Source: Candidatus Zhuqueibacterota bacterium (lineage in GTDB: Bacteria > Zhuqueibacterota > Zhuqueibacteria > Oceanimicrobiales > Oceanimicrobiaceae). Taken from it: DNA of 64,000 nt. The position numbers and the translations under genes are program-made. The notes under the pieces are model-generated. The model saw only the letters and a list, made by a program, of their open reading frames with translations. It was not told the origin of the DNA and searched no databases. Below, piece after piece: positions 17,993 through 26,173 of this stretch. Positions within the stretch are counted from its first letter, which is position 1. Every line of letters starts with the position of its first letter. The stretch is from contig JAJDAD010000063.1 in NCBI GenBank assembly GCA_029262055.1, positions 186,001-250,000 of the forward strand, given 5' to 3'.

Positions 17993-18102
17993 TCAAAACC
18001 ACAGCTGGGGCAACGTCTCTTATTCTGTTATTTCTAAATACTTTAACTCCTCTTATGACCTCGTCCCAACTACGGAGGTATCGAACATTCTGCCGAATGC
18101 CT

Positions 18103-18117
18103 CTGTCATTATGACAG
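18103..18117. promoter_or_regulatory. Candidate activator-binding palindrome upstream of dnaK
   Basis: CTGTCAT-T-ATGACAG is a perfect inverted repeat with 7-base arms. It lies 110 bases upstream of the dnaK -24 element, a normal distance for a sigma54 enhancer. Related sequences sit at similar distances before dnaJ and before the zinc-ribbon gene. It directly abuts the fmdB terminator. Confidence 0.5.
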
Positions 18118-18147
18118 AAAAAAAGGACGCTGTTCAGAACGTCCTTT
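18118..18147 (-). terminator. Terminator of the dnaJ-htrA-fmdB unit
   Basis: The arms AAAGGACG (18122-18129) and CGTCCTTT (18140-18147) form a perfect 8-bp stem. It is followed on the minus strand by a run of seven T. Confidence 0.8.
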
Positions 18148-18177
18148 CACAATGCAATTGTTGTCTGGGCTTTTTCC

Positions 18178-18474
18178 CTATTCGCTCTTAGTGGAAGTCC
18201 CCTCGGCTTTTGCCGGTTTGCTACTGTCGGTACCTTTACTTTCAGCAGTCCCCTTGGTTTTGGGCGCGGTTTTCGAATCAGGGTTGGCTTTAGTGTTCTT
18301 ATAATCGGTGATATAAAAACCAGACCCTTTAAAGATGAGTCCGTTGCCGGCGCTTATGAGCCTTCTCACCGCGCCTTTACACTTAGGGCAATTTTCCAGT
18401 GCTGCGGCAGTGATGCTTTGAAATTCTTCGAATTGGTGTTCGCAGCTACCGCAAACGTATTCATAGGTGGGCAT
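18178..18474 (-). CDS. FmdB-family zinc-ribbon protein
   Basis: The 98-residue product begins MPTYEYVCGSC and has the CPKC pair about 20 residues later, the FmdB/'CxxC-CxxC-SSSS' zinc ribbon. It continues with the family's GSGFYITDYKN segment and a Ser/Thr/Lys-rich tail. The biochemical role is unknown. It lies 47 bases after htrA and before a strong terminator, so it is probably the last gene of the dnaJ-htrA-fmdB unit. Confidence 0.9.
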   Translation of the reverse strand: MPTYEYVCGSCEHQFEEFQSITAAALENCPKCKGAVRRLISAGNGLIFKGSGFYITDYKNTKANPDSKTAPKTKGTAESKGTDSSKPAKAEGTSTKSE

Positions 18475-18521
18475 CGGACATCATTCCTTTGGTTAACATC
18501 GACTGAGCAACATTGTTGAAC

Positions 18522-20033
18522 TTACTTTGGAACCTTCAAAGCAATAAAGTGATTTCCGCGACCACGCCGGACCTGAAACAGCGCGATTTGTCCCGGCTCA
18601 AATCGTTCCACGATTCCGCGCACTTCGCGGACGGACTTTACTTCTTTCCGGTCCACCTCGACAATCAGATCTCCGGTGCGCAGGCCCTTTTCTTCAGCGA
18701 CGCTATTGGAACGTACGTCAGTAACCAACACACCTTCCGTGTCATCCAGCTCGAACCGGTCCGCCAACTCTGAAGTGACGTCGGAGAGCTCCAGGCCGAT
18801 TTTTTCAGTCATCTCGTCTTTGCGTGAAATTTGTGGTGCGGGACTATCAGGCGAACCCCGTTTCTCGAGGACAACAACGATATCTCTGGTGCTTCCATCT
18901 CTAATCACGCTCAAGTGAACACTTTGTCCGGGCAGGTACGAAGCGATTAGATTGGTCAACTCCTGCGACCCGTCAATCTTTTTGCCCTCCACCGAAACGA
19001 TCACGTCATACTTTTTTAGACCTGCTTTGTCAGCCGGCGTGCCTGCGACTACTTCGGTTACCACCGCACCCTTATTGTCATCAATTTTCAGGGCTTCGCT
19101 CAACTCATCATCCGGGGTAGTGATGTAAACTCCGAGATACCCGCGCACGACCTCTCCGTGCGCGATCAGATCGTCCATAACCTTCTTGGCCAGGCCGATT
19201 GGGACCGCAAACCCAATCCCGATGTTGCCACCCGAGTTGCCGGCGTAAATAGCTGTGTTGATGCCGATCAATTCACCTTTGATGTTGACCAGGGCACCGC
19301 CGCTGTTGCCGGGATTGATTGCTGCGTCGGTTTGAATGAAATCCTGATAGGTCAGTTCCCCACTCAGGTTCAAAGTGCGTCCCATCCCACTAATAATGCC
19401 TGAGGTGACTGTATGCTGCAGACGCAAATCAAACGGGCTGCCGATTGCCAAAACCCATTCGCCCACCTCAAGCTTCTCGGAATTGCCTAAGACGACGGCC
19501 GGCAAGTCCTTAGCATCTATTTTTATGACCGCGATATCAGTGGCGGGATCGGTGCCGATAATTTTCGCGTCATAAGGCTTCTTGTCGAGCATGACGCTGA
19601 TCTCATCAGCATCTTTGATAACATGGTAATTAGTCAGGATATACCCGTCGAACGAAACGATAACTCCGGAGCCCAAACCACGCTGCTTGTATTCCTGATC
19701 ACCGTTGGGCTGGCGGAAAAACCTTCTAAAGAAATCATCATTGTGGAAGAAGTTTGAAAGAGGCTCCTTGACCTTAACGACTTTTTCGCTTGTGATGGAT
19801 ACGACAGCGGGCGTCACGCGCTTTGCGATTGCAACAAACGCGCGGCTGGCACTTTCAAGATCCGAGCTAACTTGCGGAACAGTCTGACTCTGGTGCGTAA
19901 ACTCGTTCTCCGACTCGCTATCAGCGAAACCGTTCTGCGCCAGATTGAAATTCGAAGCCAGAACCAACCCGATCACTACACCTATGAATATAGACAAAAC
20001 AACGATGGTTCTTTTGGTTGTCCTTTGACTCAT
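18522..20033 (-). CDS. htrA: HtrA/DegP-type periplasmic serine protease with two PDZ domains
   Basis: The product is 503 residues from ATG 20033, with GGAGGG six bases before. An N-terminal signal anchor is followed by a trypsin-like domain with the catalytic triad His (LTNYHVIKD), Asp (DPATDIAVIKID) and Ser (NPGNSGGALV). Two PDZ domains follow (YLGVYITTPDD...; IGLELSDVT...). The family degrades or refolds damaged envelope proteins. It lies 90 bases downstream of dnaJ and probably shares its sigma54-type promoter. Confidence 0.95.
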   Translation of the reverse strand: MSQRTTKRTIVVLSIFIGVVIGLVLASNFNLAQNGFADSESENEFTHQSQTVPQVSSDLESASRAFVAIAKRVTPAVVSITSEKVVKVKEPLSNFFHNDDFFRRFFRQPNGDQEYKQRGLGSGVIVSFDGYILTNYHVIKDADEISVMLDKKPYDAKIIGTDPATDIAVIKIDAKDLPAVVLGNSEKLEVGEWVLAIGSPFDLRLQHTVTSGIISGMGRTLNLSGELTYQDFIQTDAAINPGNSGGALVNIKGELIGINTAIYAGNSGGNIGIGFAVPIGLAKKVMDDLIAHGEVVRGYLGVYITTPDDELSEALKIDDNKGAVVTEVVAGTPADKAGLKKYDVIVSVEGKKIDGSQELTNLIASYLPGQSVHLSVIRDGSTRDIVVVLEKRGSPDSPAPQISRKDEMTEKIGLELSDVTSELADRFELDDTEGVLVTDVRSNSVAEEKGLRTGDLIVEVDRKEVKSVREVRGIVERFEPGQIALFQVRRGRGNHFIALKVPK

Positions 20034-20123
20034 TTTATCCCTCCACGGAACATGCAAGCTTGTCAAGTTTTCTACAAGTCATAGAACCTACTTCCTACGG
20101 ATAAGTTCCTACGGGGAGCCTTA

Positions 20124-21011
20124 TCAAGCCGCAACTTTGATCGTGACGTATTGGTCTCCAACCCTCTTTCCGCACCGGATGCCCATACCTTTGAGTTTGA
20201 GCTTTTGTCCGTCAGCAGAATCGGGTGGCACTCGCAACTCCACAGTGTTCGAATGAATGGTTTTTACTCTGATCTTTGTGCCCTCTGCTGCCTGGTCGGC
20301 TTGCAGCGGGACGTTACAAAAAATATCAAGCCCGCGCATCTCAAAAAAACGGTCCTTACCCACCGAAACATGCAAAATCAGATCCCCCACGCGGCCACTA
20401 CGGGCATCGGGTCTGCCTTGACCGGCAAGCTTCAGTTTTTTGCCGTCCTGAGTGCCCGGCGCTATGTTGATTGCAAACTTCTTCGTCCCCTTCTCCGGAA
20501 CTTTGAAGGATGTTTTCCCCCCCAGTGCTGCAGTCTTAAACGGTATCTGCAGGGTGAGATGAATGTGCAGGCTTTCCTTTGCCCGTCTCCTGCGCGTGCC
20601 CCCCCGGTCCTGGTTGTCAAAAATCTGACCGAACATATCAGAAAGGTTGTCAAACCCAAAAACATGATCAAGGTCAAACTCCGCTCCTCTGCGGCCGCCA
20701 CTATGGCCACCGGCGAAGCCGCCAAAAAGATCCTCCATGTTGAAACCCGCGGTCCCTGGGTTAAACCCGCCACCGGCATGAGCACCGTTCATCCCTAATC
20801 GCCTGAATTGATCATACTGTTGTCGTTTCTTGGAATCATTGAGAATGCTGTATGCCTCCGAAACCTCCTTAAAGCGTTGCTCGGCTTGTTTGTCGCCGGC
20901 ATTGGCATCAGGATGATTGTCTTTGGCTAGCTTGCGATAGGCCTTTTTGATTGCCTCTGCGCTGGCGCTTTCCTCTACACCGAGAATCTTGTAGTAATCT
21001 TTCTGGTTCAT
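20124..21011 (-). CDS. DnaJ-type co-chaperone lacking the zinc finger (CbpA-like)
   Basis: The 295-residue product has a J domain with HPD (KDNHPDANAG), a Gly/Phe-rich linker and two C-terminal beta domains. The four CxxCxGxG zinc repeats of classical DnaJ are missing, so this is a type II, CbpA-like protein. It stimulates DnaK ATP hydrolysis and delivers substrates. The conserved partner order here is dnaJ-htrA-fmdB with dnaK next. Confidence 0.92.
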   Translation of the reverse strand: MNQKDYYKILGVEESASAEAIKKAYRKLAKDNHPDANAGDKQAEQRFKEVSEAYSILNDSKKRQQYDQFRRLGMNGAHAGGGFNPGTAGFNMEDLFGGFAGGHSGGRRGAEFDLDHVFGFDNLSDMFGQIFDNQDRGGTRRRRAKESLHIHLTLQIPFKTAALGGKTSFKVPEKGTKKFAINIAPGTQDGKKLKLAGQGRPDARSGRVGDLILHVSVGKDRFFEMRGLDIFCNVPLQADQAAEGTKIRVKTIHSNTVELRVPPDSADGQKLKLKGMGIRCGKRVGDQYVTIKVAA

Positions 21012-21057
21012 TCGCTTTTTAGAAACATTTTGTCGGGCAATATAGCCTTATGACCAA

Positions 21058-21073
21058 AGCAATTCGTATGCCA
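21058..21073 (-). promoter_or_regulatory. Sigma54-type -24/-12 promoter of the dnaJ-htrA-fmdB unit
   Basis: The minus strand reads TGGCATACGAATTGCT, identical to the dnaK element at the TGGCATA and TTGCT blocks with the same 10-base GG-GC spacing. The predicted leader is about 35 bases. Confidence 0.7.
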
Positions 21074-21172
21074 GAACCAACTTAAGACAGCAACATCATG
21101 TTTAACAGAACCTTATGTATCACGCTCACTTCGTCCTTGTCTGACCTGCATGGCAAAACGTACGACTAAATC

Positions 21173-21187
21173 ATGTCATAGTGGCAG
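21173..21187. promoter_or_regulatory. Candidate activator site upstream of dnaJ
   Basis: ATGTCATAGTGGCAG matches the dnaK palindrome at 11 of 15 positions, with the left half-site TGTCAT intact. It lies 99 bases upstream of the -24 element. The right half-site is degenerate. Confidence 0.35.
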
Positions 21188-21239
21188 ACAACGTCACATA
21201 AACAACACAACAGATAGCAACAAGCGCAGAAGGTAAATA

Positions 21240-21443
21240 TCACCGCTTGAACAGTCGCAGAATTTTCTTCTGAAAGTCTGAATCGAATCGAGGGAAAAGT
21301 AGTAGCAGGGCAAGCAAAAGCAGAGGAAGACCGGGAAGCACCGGAAGCACGAGTCCGGCTATCCCTAAAAGGAGCAAAAGAGGGATTATTTTTTTCTTGC
21401 TGGTTCGAAACGCCGCTATCTTCTTGGCGAGGTTATCACTCAT
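21240..21443 (-). CDS. Small membrane protein, 67 residues
   Basis: The product has a basic N-terminus, one long hydrophobic stretch (IIPLLLLLGIAGLVLPVLPGLPLLLLALLLL) that could form a helical hairpin around the Pro-Gly turns, and a basic tail. The LPVLPGLPLL pattern recalls PGPGW/DUF454-type membrane proteins. It overlaps the stop of the upstream STAS/HATPase gene by 8 bases, so the two are probably coupled. Confidence 0.65.
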   Translation of the reverse strand: MSDNLAKKIAAFRTSKKKIIPLLLLLGIAGLVLPVLPGLPLLLLALLLLFPRFDSDFQKKILRLFKR

Positions 21444-22410
21444 TCCGCTCGATAAACTTAATCATGGTCAGTCGATTACCCCGGTTTGGGTCCGGCCGGT
21501 ATTCAAGTTTATCCATGGAACGCCTGATAATATACAGCCCAAAGCCACCGGTCTGACGATCGGCCATCGCGGATTCCACATCATATTTCTTGTTCTCAAA
21601 GCCTTCGAAGCCTTCCCCATAATCTTGGATAATGATCTTGAACATCTCCGCATTATACTCAATCCAGACGTCGATCCAGTTTTCGGAGTTGGAGTGATAC
21701 GCATGCTCGATAACATTCAGCGTCGCCTCGTAAACCGCGATCTTAATCTTGCCGACTTCCTTGACGTTAAATCCGGCACGCTCCGCATACTTGGTAATGA
21801 AGTCGCAAATCGAGTAAAGGTTCTGTGCATCACTCTTGACGCGTTGATGACTTCTCTCACCTTTACGTTCGCCGGCGTGATCGCCAGCCGCAACTTCTGA
21901 ACCCTCGGCTGCCGTAGTGTCGGACTGATGGGACCCGTTCTCTTTTAGCTTATTTTCCAGGAGGTCAATAATGGGATCTTCGGCAATGTCTTCTGTGGGA
22001 ACAACCTCATTGGTTGGGACGTCATCTGTCAGCAATTCGGGCTCGCTGTCCTTAATGTTGAATTCTGCAAGCGCGCTCGTTTCAGCCTCATTGAAAGACA
22101 GGTAATAGGTCGGGGAAAACGTTTCAACCTTCTTCCTGGTTTCCTTTGACAGGTTGAGGAGTTTCACATCTCCGTGCAGGCGTCGCGCGCGCGACGTCAC
22201 TTCTACCAGCAAGGCGACCAGCGTGGAAGAAGGATAGTCGATATTTTCCAGGTCCACCAGATACATCGAATAACCCTGTTGAAAACAGGCCTCGAATGTA
22301 TCTTGCAAGACCTCAAGAATGAATTGAGTATCCTTAATATTACCGAGTGGTATCCTGACAACGTCATCCAGGCCTTCAACCGGTTCGAACGCAATTTTGA
22401 CTGAGTCCAT
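21436..22410 (-). CDS. STAS domain fused to RsbW-like histidine-kinase-type ATPase
   Basis: The product has about 324 residues. Residues 1-105 form a STAS-like anti-sigma-antagonist domain (GYSMYLVDLENIDYPSSTLVALLVEV). An acidic linker follows (about 115-190). The C-terminal 130 residues are an anti-sigma-factor type HATPase with the N box (KIAVYEATLNVIEHAY), G1 box (QDYGEGF) and G2 box (GGFGLYIIRR). Normally the kinase and its STAS antagonist are separate proteins, so the fusion suggests self-contained partner switching. The start is uncertain: ATG 22410 or TTG 22422. Target sigma factor unknown. Confidence 0.8.
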   Translation of the reverse strand: MDSVKIAFEPVEGLDDVVRIPLGNIKDTQFILEVLQDTFEACFQQGYSMYLVDLENIDYPSSTLVALLVEVTSRARRLHGDVKLLNLSKETRKKVETFSPTYYLSFNEAETSALAEFNIKDSEPELLTDDVPTNEVVPTEDIAEDPIIDLLENKLKENGSHQSDTTAAEGSEVAAGDHAGERKGERSHQRVKSDAQNLYSICDFITKYAERAGFNVKEVGKIKIAVYEATLNVIEHAYHSNSENWIDVWIEYNAEMFKIIIQDYGEGFEGFENKKYDVESAMADRQTGGFGLYIIRRSMDKLEYRPDPNRGNRLTMIKFIERNE

Positions 22411-22703
22411 TCCTTGAGCCAATGTTGGGAGTTTTAAGTTCGTTCAATCCTTAAACTTTTGAAATGATAAAAATTGTCGGCAATAAATCAACATTTTTTT
22501 GAAAAGACGGGGAATGCCTGTAGCTTGTTTTCATGAATTCCTTCCCCTTCATCCGATAGGATTCTTTTCGGATTGGACTCGTGCCCGGTGAATGCTGCCG
22601 GCCCTTGTTCAAAAAGACTCCGCCTGAATGAGAGTGATCGTGAGATTGAGCTCAATGCCCAGCTTCATGAATTACCCAGGATAGGGAAGCAAACGGGCTC
22701 TCT

Positions 22704-24365
22704 TTACTCACTTTCTTCCTTCAGGACGCGCCGAAGTATCTTCCCAATACTACTTTTCGGCAGCGATTCTCTAAACTCAATTTGCTTCGGGACCTTGAAA
22801 GGGGCAAGCCTGCTGCTGCAAAATGCCATGATATCGTCCACGGTAGGGGATGTGTCGTCGACCGGCACCACAAAAGCTTTCACAGTCTCACCGCGGTATT
22901 TGTCTGTGACGCCTATGACAGCGGCTTCCATGATTTGCGGGTGCTCGTACAGAATATCTTCAATTTCGCGTGGGTAGATGTTGTAGCCTCCGGCAATGAT
23001 CATGTCTTTCTGGCGGTCAACGATGTAGAAATACCCCTCCTCGTCGACCCGGGCAAGGTCCCCGGTAAAAAGCCATCCGTTGCTCAGCACTTGAGAACTT
23101 TCCTCCGGCATGCGCCAGTAGCCACTCATCACCTGTGGACCACGTACAGCCAACTCCCCTATTTCACCTGTCTTGACCTCCTGCTTTGTGTCCGGAGCAA
23201 CGACCCTGGCTTCCGTGCCGGGCAAAGGCAACCCGATGGCGCCCGTTTTGCGCTTCCCCGTAATGGGATTTGCGTGGGTAACCGGCGATGCCTCTGACAG
23301 GCCGTAGCCTTCGACGAGCTTTCCGCCTGACAGGCCTTCAAATTGATGAGAGACTTCTGCTGGAAGCGGAGCACCGCCGCTCACACATACTCTCACGGAA
23401 GAGAGATCGAAATCCCTGACTTTCGGAAAATTATTGACGGCGACAAAGAGGGTTGGTACGCCAGGAAAAAGCGTTGCTTGTTGTTTGGCAATCGAACTGA
23501 GTATCGCCTTTATGTCGCGTGGGTTAGGCAATAAGATCATCTTTGACTGAGTCAATACCGCCATGTGCAAACACGTGGTCAGGCCGTAGCTGTGAAAAAA
23601 AGGTAACGCTGAGAGCAGGACTTCCTGTCGATCCTGAATGTCCGGGCACCAGGCGCGCAACTGAAACGTATTTGCAAAGAGATTTTTGTGGGATAAGACA
23701 GCCCCCTTCGCGACTCCAGTCGTGCCGCCTGTATAGAGTAGCATGGCAGTATCTTGTGGTTCCACTTTGACAACGGGCAGGGCAATCGGAAAGCTCTCAG
23801 CGAGCAGATCTTCATAAAAATGAACGCCCTTTTGCCGCGCGACCGGCGCGTGCCGCCCCTCCAGGTAAGCCTTCAACGGGTAGAAGAGCTTGAGCAAGCG
23901 CGGCAAATAGTGGCTAACGCGGGTCACGATGATATTTTCAAGACCCGCCTCAGCTCTGACAGCGGCGGTTTTCGGAAACATAAAATCGAGTACAATGACG
24001 GTGCCGGCACCACTGTCCCGCAACTGATGAGAGAGTTCCCGCTCTACATAGAGGGGATTGACGGGTACAATGATGGCTCCGATTTTCAGAATGGCAAAGT
24101 GGAAGACCACATACTGCGGAATGTTTGGCAGCATGATGGCTACCCGATCGCCTGGGCCGACACCGAGCCGGGTCAGGGCCAGCATGCATTGTTCAACGTC
24201 GCGGGCCACCTCGGCGTAGCTGAGGTCGCGACCGAAGTATGAAATAATGGAGTCGTCAGGAGCCTGCTCCACAGCCTCATCGAATGCAGCCACAATCGAC
24301 TTATCAGGGATCTGCACTGAGCGCGGAACGCCCTCATCATAGAACTGCAACCATGGTGAAGTCAT
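22704..24365 (-). CDS. fadD: Long-chain fatty-acid--CoA ligase (AMP-forming)
   Basis: The 553-residue product is a complete adenylate-forming enzyme. It has the P-loop-like LLYTGGTTGVAKGAVLSH, the A5 region GYGLSEASPVTHANP, the hinge LFTGDLARVDEEGYF...VDRQKDMIIAGGYNIYP and the C-terminal Lys region SLPKSSIGKILRR. It activates fatty acids to acyl-CoA using ATP. It stands alone; nearby beta-oxidation genes are absent. The exact chain length is not readable. Confidence 0.92.
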   Translation of the reverse strand: MTSPWLQFYDEGVPRSVQIPDKSIVAAFDEAVEQAPDDSIISYFGRDLSYAEVARDVEQCMLALTRLGVGPGDRVAIMLPNIPQYVVFHFAILKIGAIIVPVNPLYVERELSHQLRDSGAGTVIVLDFMFPKTAAVRAEAGLENIIVTRVSHYLPRLLKLFYPLKAYLEGRHAPVARQKGVHFYEDLLAESFPIALPVVKVEPQDTAMLLYTGGTTGVAKGAVLSHKNLFANTFQLRAWCPDIQDRQEVLLSALPFFHSYGLTTCLHMAVLTQSKMILLPNPRDIKAILSSIAKQQATLFPGVPTLFVAVNNFPKVRDFDLSSVRVCVSGGAPLPAEVSHQFEGLSGGKLVEGYGLSEASPVTHANPITGKRKTGAIGLPLPGTEARVVAPDTKQEVKTGEIGELAVRGPQVMSGYWRMPEESSQVLSNGWLFTGDLARVDEEGYFYIVDRQKDMIIAGGYNIYPREIEDILYEHPQIMEAAVIGVTDKYRGETVKAFVVPVDDTSPTVDDIMAFCSSRLAPFKVPKQIEFRESLPKSSIGKILRRVLKEESE

Positions 24366-24386
24366 AGATCAACCGCCAGTATTCGC

Positions 24387-24422
24387 TAAAAAGAAAACGC
24401 CCACCTGTGCCAGGCGGGCGTT
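24387..24422 (-). terminator. Terminator after the TPR gene at 24449-25498
   Basis: Arms 24396-24406 and 24412-24422 pair over 11 positions with one mismatch and a 5-base loop (AACGCCC.../...GGGCGTT). On the minus strand TTTCTTTTT follows. Confidence 0.75.
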
Positions 24423-24448
24423 CGTTCCACATCCATTTTGCAGCAACT

Positions 24449-25498
24449 CTATTCGCTGCCGTATTTGTCGCGGTTTACAATCAAGTCGATCTCGTATTCG
24501 GCGGTTCGTTTCCATTGTCGACTTTTCGCTGCGGTCTTGAAATAAGCGATCGCTTTGGTGAACTGACCGAGTGACTTTGCCGCCTTACCTGCTTCGTAGG
24601 CTGCGGGGGCATAACTTTTCTTCAGCTTCAAAGCCTGGTCGGCGGCGGCGATGGCCTTGGTGGCGCTACCCTTCTTATTGAGAATGACTGCTTTGCGGTA
24701 GTAGGGCGTGTGCCATCTCTTGCGCTTGGTAGAGTCAATAGCGTTATCCAATGCAAGCAGAGCATCATCAAGCCTGTTCAACTCCGTGAGACTTACACCG
24801 AGGCTGAGATACGCGAGATCATAATTGGGATTAATCTGAGTAGCTTTGCTGAAGTTTTGCGCTGCCTTGTTATAGTCCTTTTTCTGGTCAAGGTAAACCC
24901 GGCCGAGCTCGTAATAGACTTTATAAGCGCCGGAGTTACTTTGCAGTGCCTCATCAAAAACGCCAATAGCCTTGTCATTCTGCCCCATCGCAACGTAGAG
25001 CTTGCCCAATTCGGCGGCGGCTTCGCTGTAACCCGGATTCTGCTCGAGGGCCGCCTTGAAAGCGCCCGTTGCCTCGGTGGTTTTCCGGAGTTTCTTCAGG
25101 CACAGGCCTTTCACGTAATACGCCTTGAAAAACGTCGGGTCCGTAGCGACCGCGCGGTCCGCGTTTTCGATACCCTGTTGGAATTGACCGAGCTTGTAAG
25201 CATTCAACGCTTCATTAAAGGCCTTCTTGACCGCATTGATCTTTTTCATGGCATCCGCATCGGCCAACAGTTTCCTCTGCACATCTTTGAGCTGTGCCTC
25301 AATGGACTCACGTTGCTTGATAAGATCTGCATATTCATCAGCGGAAGGGTTGTCGTTAAGCTGCTTATCAATGTCGCGTACTTGCTGGATCAAAGCTTGC
25401 TTTTGCTGATTCAGGTCTTGCCCAAAAACCAAACTGCAAAACAGCAGACCGATTAGAAGTGCAATTGCTCCAATTCTAACTGTTGTTAAAAACCTCAT
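24449..25498 (-). CDS. Secreted TPR-repeat protein with coiled-coil front
   Basis: The 349-residue product has a signal peptide (ALLIGLLFCSLVFG), a coiled coil of about 60 residues (QQKQALIQQVRDIDKQL...), and then seven or so TPRs (for example AYKLGQFQQGIENADRAV; AYYVKGLCLKKLRKTTEAT; AYLSLGVSLTELNRLDDAL). It is probably a periplasmic scaffold; no catalytic motif is seen. GGAGGCAAG precedes the ATG. A TATAAT box lies at 25559-25564 on the minus strand, without a good -35. Confidence 0.8.
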   Translation of the reverse strand: MRFLTTVRIGAIALLIGLLFCSLVFGQDLNQQKQALIQQVRDIDKQLNDNPSADEYADLIKQRESIEAQLKDVQRKLLADADAMKKINAVKKAFNEALNAYKLGQFQQGIENADRAVATDPTFFKAYYVKGLCLKKLRKTTEATGAFKAALEQNPGYSEAAAELGKLYVAMGQNDKAIGVFDEALQSNSGAYKVYYELGRVYLDQKKDYNKAAQNFSKATQINPNYDLAYLSLGVSLTELNRLDDALLALDNAIDSTKRKRWHTPYYRKAVILNKKGSATKAIAAADQALKLKKSYAPAAYEAGKAAKSLGQFTKAIAYFKTAAKSRQWKRTAEYEIDLIVNRDKYGSE

Positions 25499-25558
25499 AA
25501 CTTGCCTCCGGTTAGTGAACGGACATCAATGACTGTCTCAGCAAAATATCTTTAGTAT

Positions 25559-25564
25559 ATTATA
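25559..25564 (-). promoter_or_regulatory. Possible -10 box for the TPR gene
   Basis: The minus strand has a perfect TATAAT about 60 bases before the ATG at 25498. No close match to TTGACA lies 16-18 bases upstream, so this is weak. Confidence 0.25.
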
Positions 25565-25684
25565 AGGCGACGTTCGCGGCCAAGTTCCATCGAACGCTCA
25601 TTCCTCATTGATTGCCTGGGAAGTGCTTCCTGCCTGAAGGGAAATCGTCAAAGCCTCTGACAACTTAGATTACTAACACAAGAG

Positions 25685-25766
25685 TGCCGAAGGGGGGACT
25701 CGAACCCCCATGGGTTGCCCCACACGGCCCTCAACCGTGCGTGTCTACCAATTCCACCACTTCGGC
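25685..25766 (-). tRNA. tRNA-Leu (anticodon GAG)
   Basis: Acceptor arms GCCGAAG and CTTCGGC pair perfectly. The anticodon stem-loop CACGG-TTGAGGG-CCGTG gives anticodon GAG. A long variable arm (GTGGGGCAACCCAT) marks a class II tRNA, and the T arm GGGGG-TTCGAGT-CCCCC is standard. CCA is not encoded, so the CCA-adding enzyme at 44960 would be needed. It lies 15 bases after secG; secG followed by tRNA-Leu(GAG) is also the order in Escherichia coli (secG-leuU). Confidence 0.95.
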
Positions 25767-25781
25767 TAATAAATATAGCCT

Positions 25782-26156
25782 TTACTGAGTTGAATCTTCG
25801 GTTGCTGGCGCGGGTGGGATCGACTGTTCCTGGAACTGATCTGTACTTTGCCCCGCAAGAGGAAGACCGGAAGCCGCAGTACGCTTCTGCTGTTCCTGTT
25901 GCACCAACCCAGTACTTCCTGAACTCCCTCTATTTAAAAACGAAATGAGTAAAGACAAGACCAAAAAAGCCACGGCCAATCCGGTCGTGAGTCTGCTTAG
26001 AAAATTCGCGGCGCCACGCCCGCCAAAAACTGCTCCCATGTCACCGCCACCACCAAAAGCTCCGGCCAGTCCGCCGCCCTTGCTTGACTGCAAGAGAATA
26101 ACCGTTATCAGTCCGAAGCATGCAATCAGGTAAAAACCTATAAGTATACCGTACAT
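25782..26156 (-). CDS. secG: SecG, preprotein translocase subunit
   Basis: The 124-residue product has the SecG layout: a first helix ([21 protein letters not shown]), the conserved [16 protein letters not shown] loop, a second helix ([16 protein letters not shown]) and a disordered tail. It assists SecYEG protein export. It sits 17 bases after tpiA. Confidence 0.93.
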   Translation of the reverse strand: MYGILIGFYLIACFGLITVILLQSSKGGGLAGAFGGGGDMGAVFGGRGAANFLSRLTTGLAVAFLVLSLLISFLNRGSSGSTGLVQQEQQKRTAASGLPLAGQSTDQFQEQSIPPAPATEDSTQ

Positions 26157-26173
26157 AATTCCCTTCTTTTCTG

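Noticed and set aside
17899-18117. CIRCE/HrcA operator before dnaK
   Set aside because: No TTAGCACTC...GAGTGCTAA-like repeat is present.
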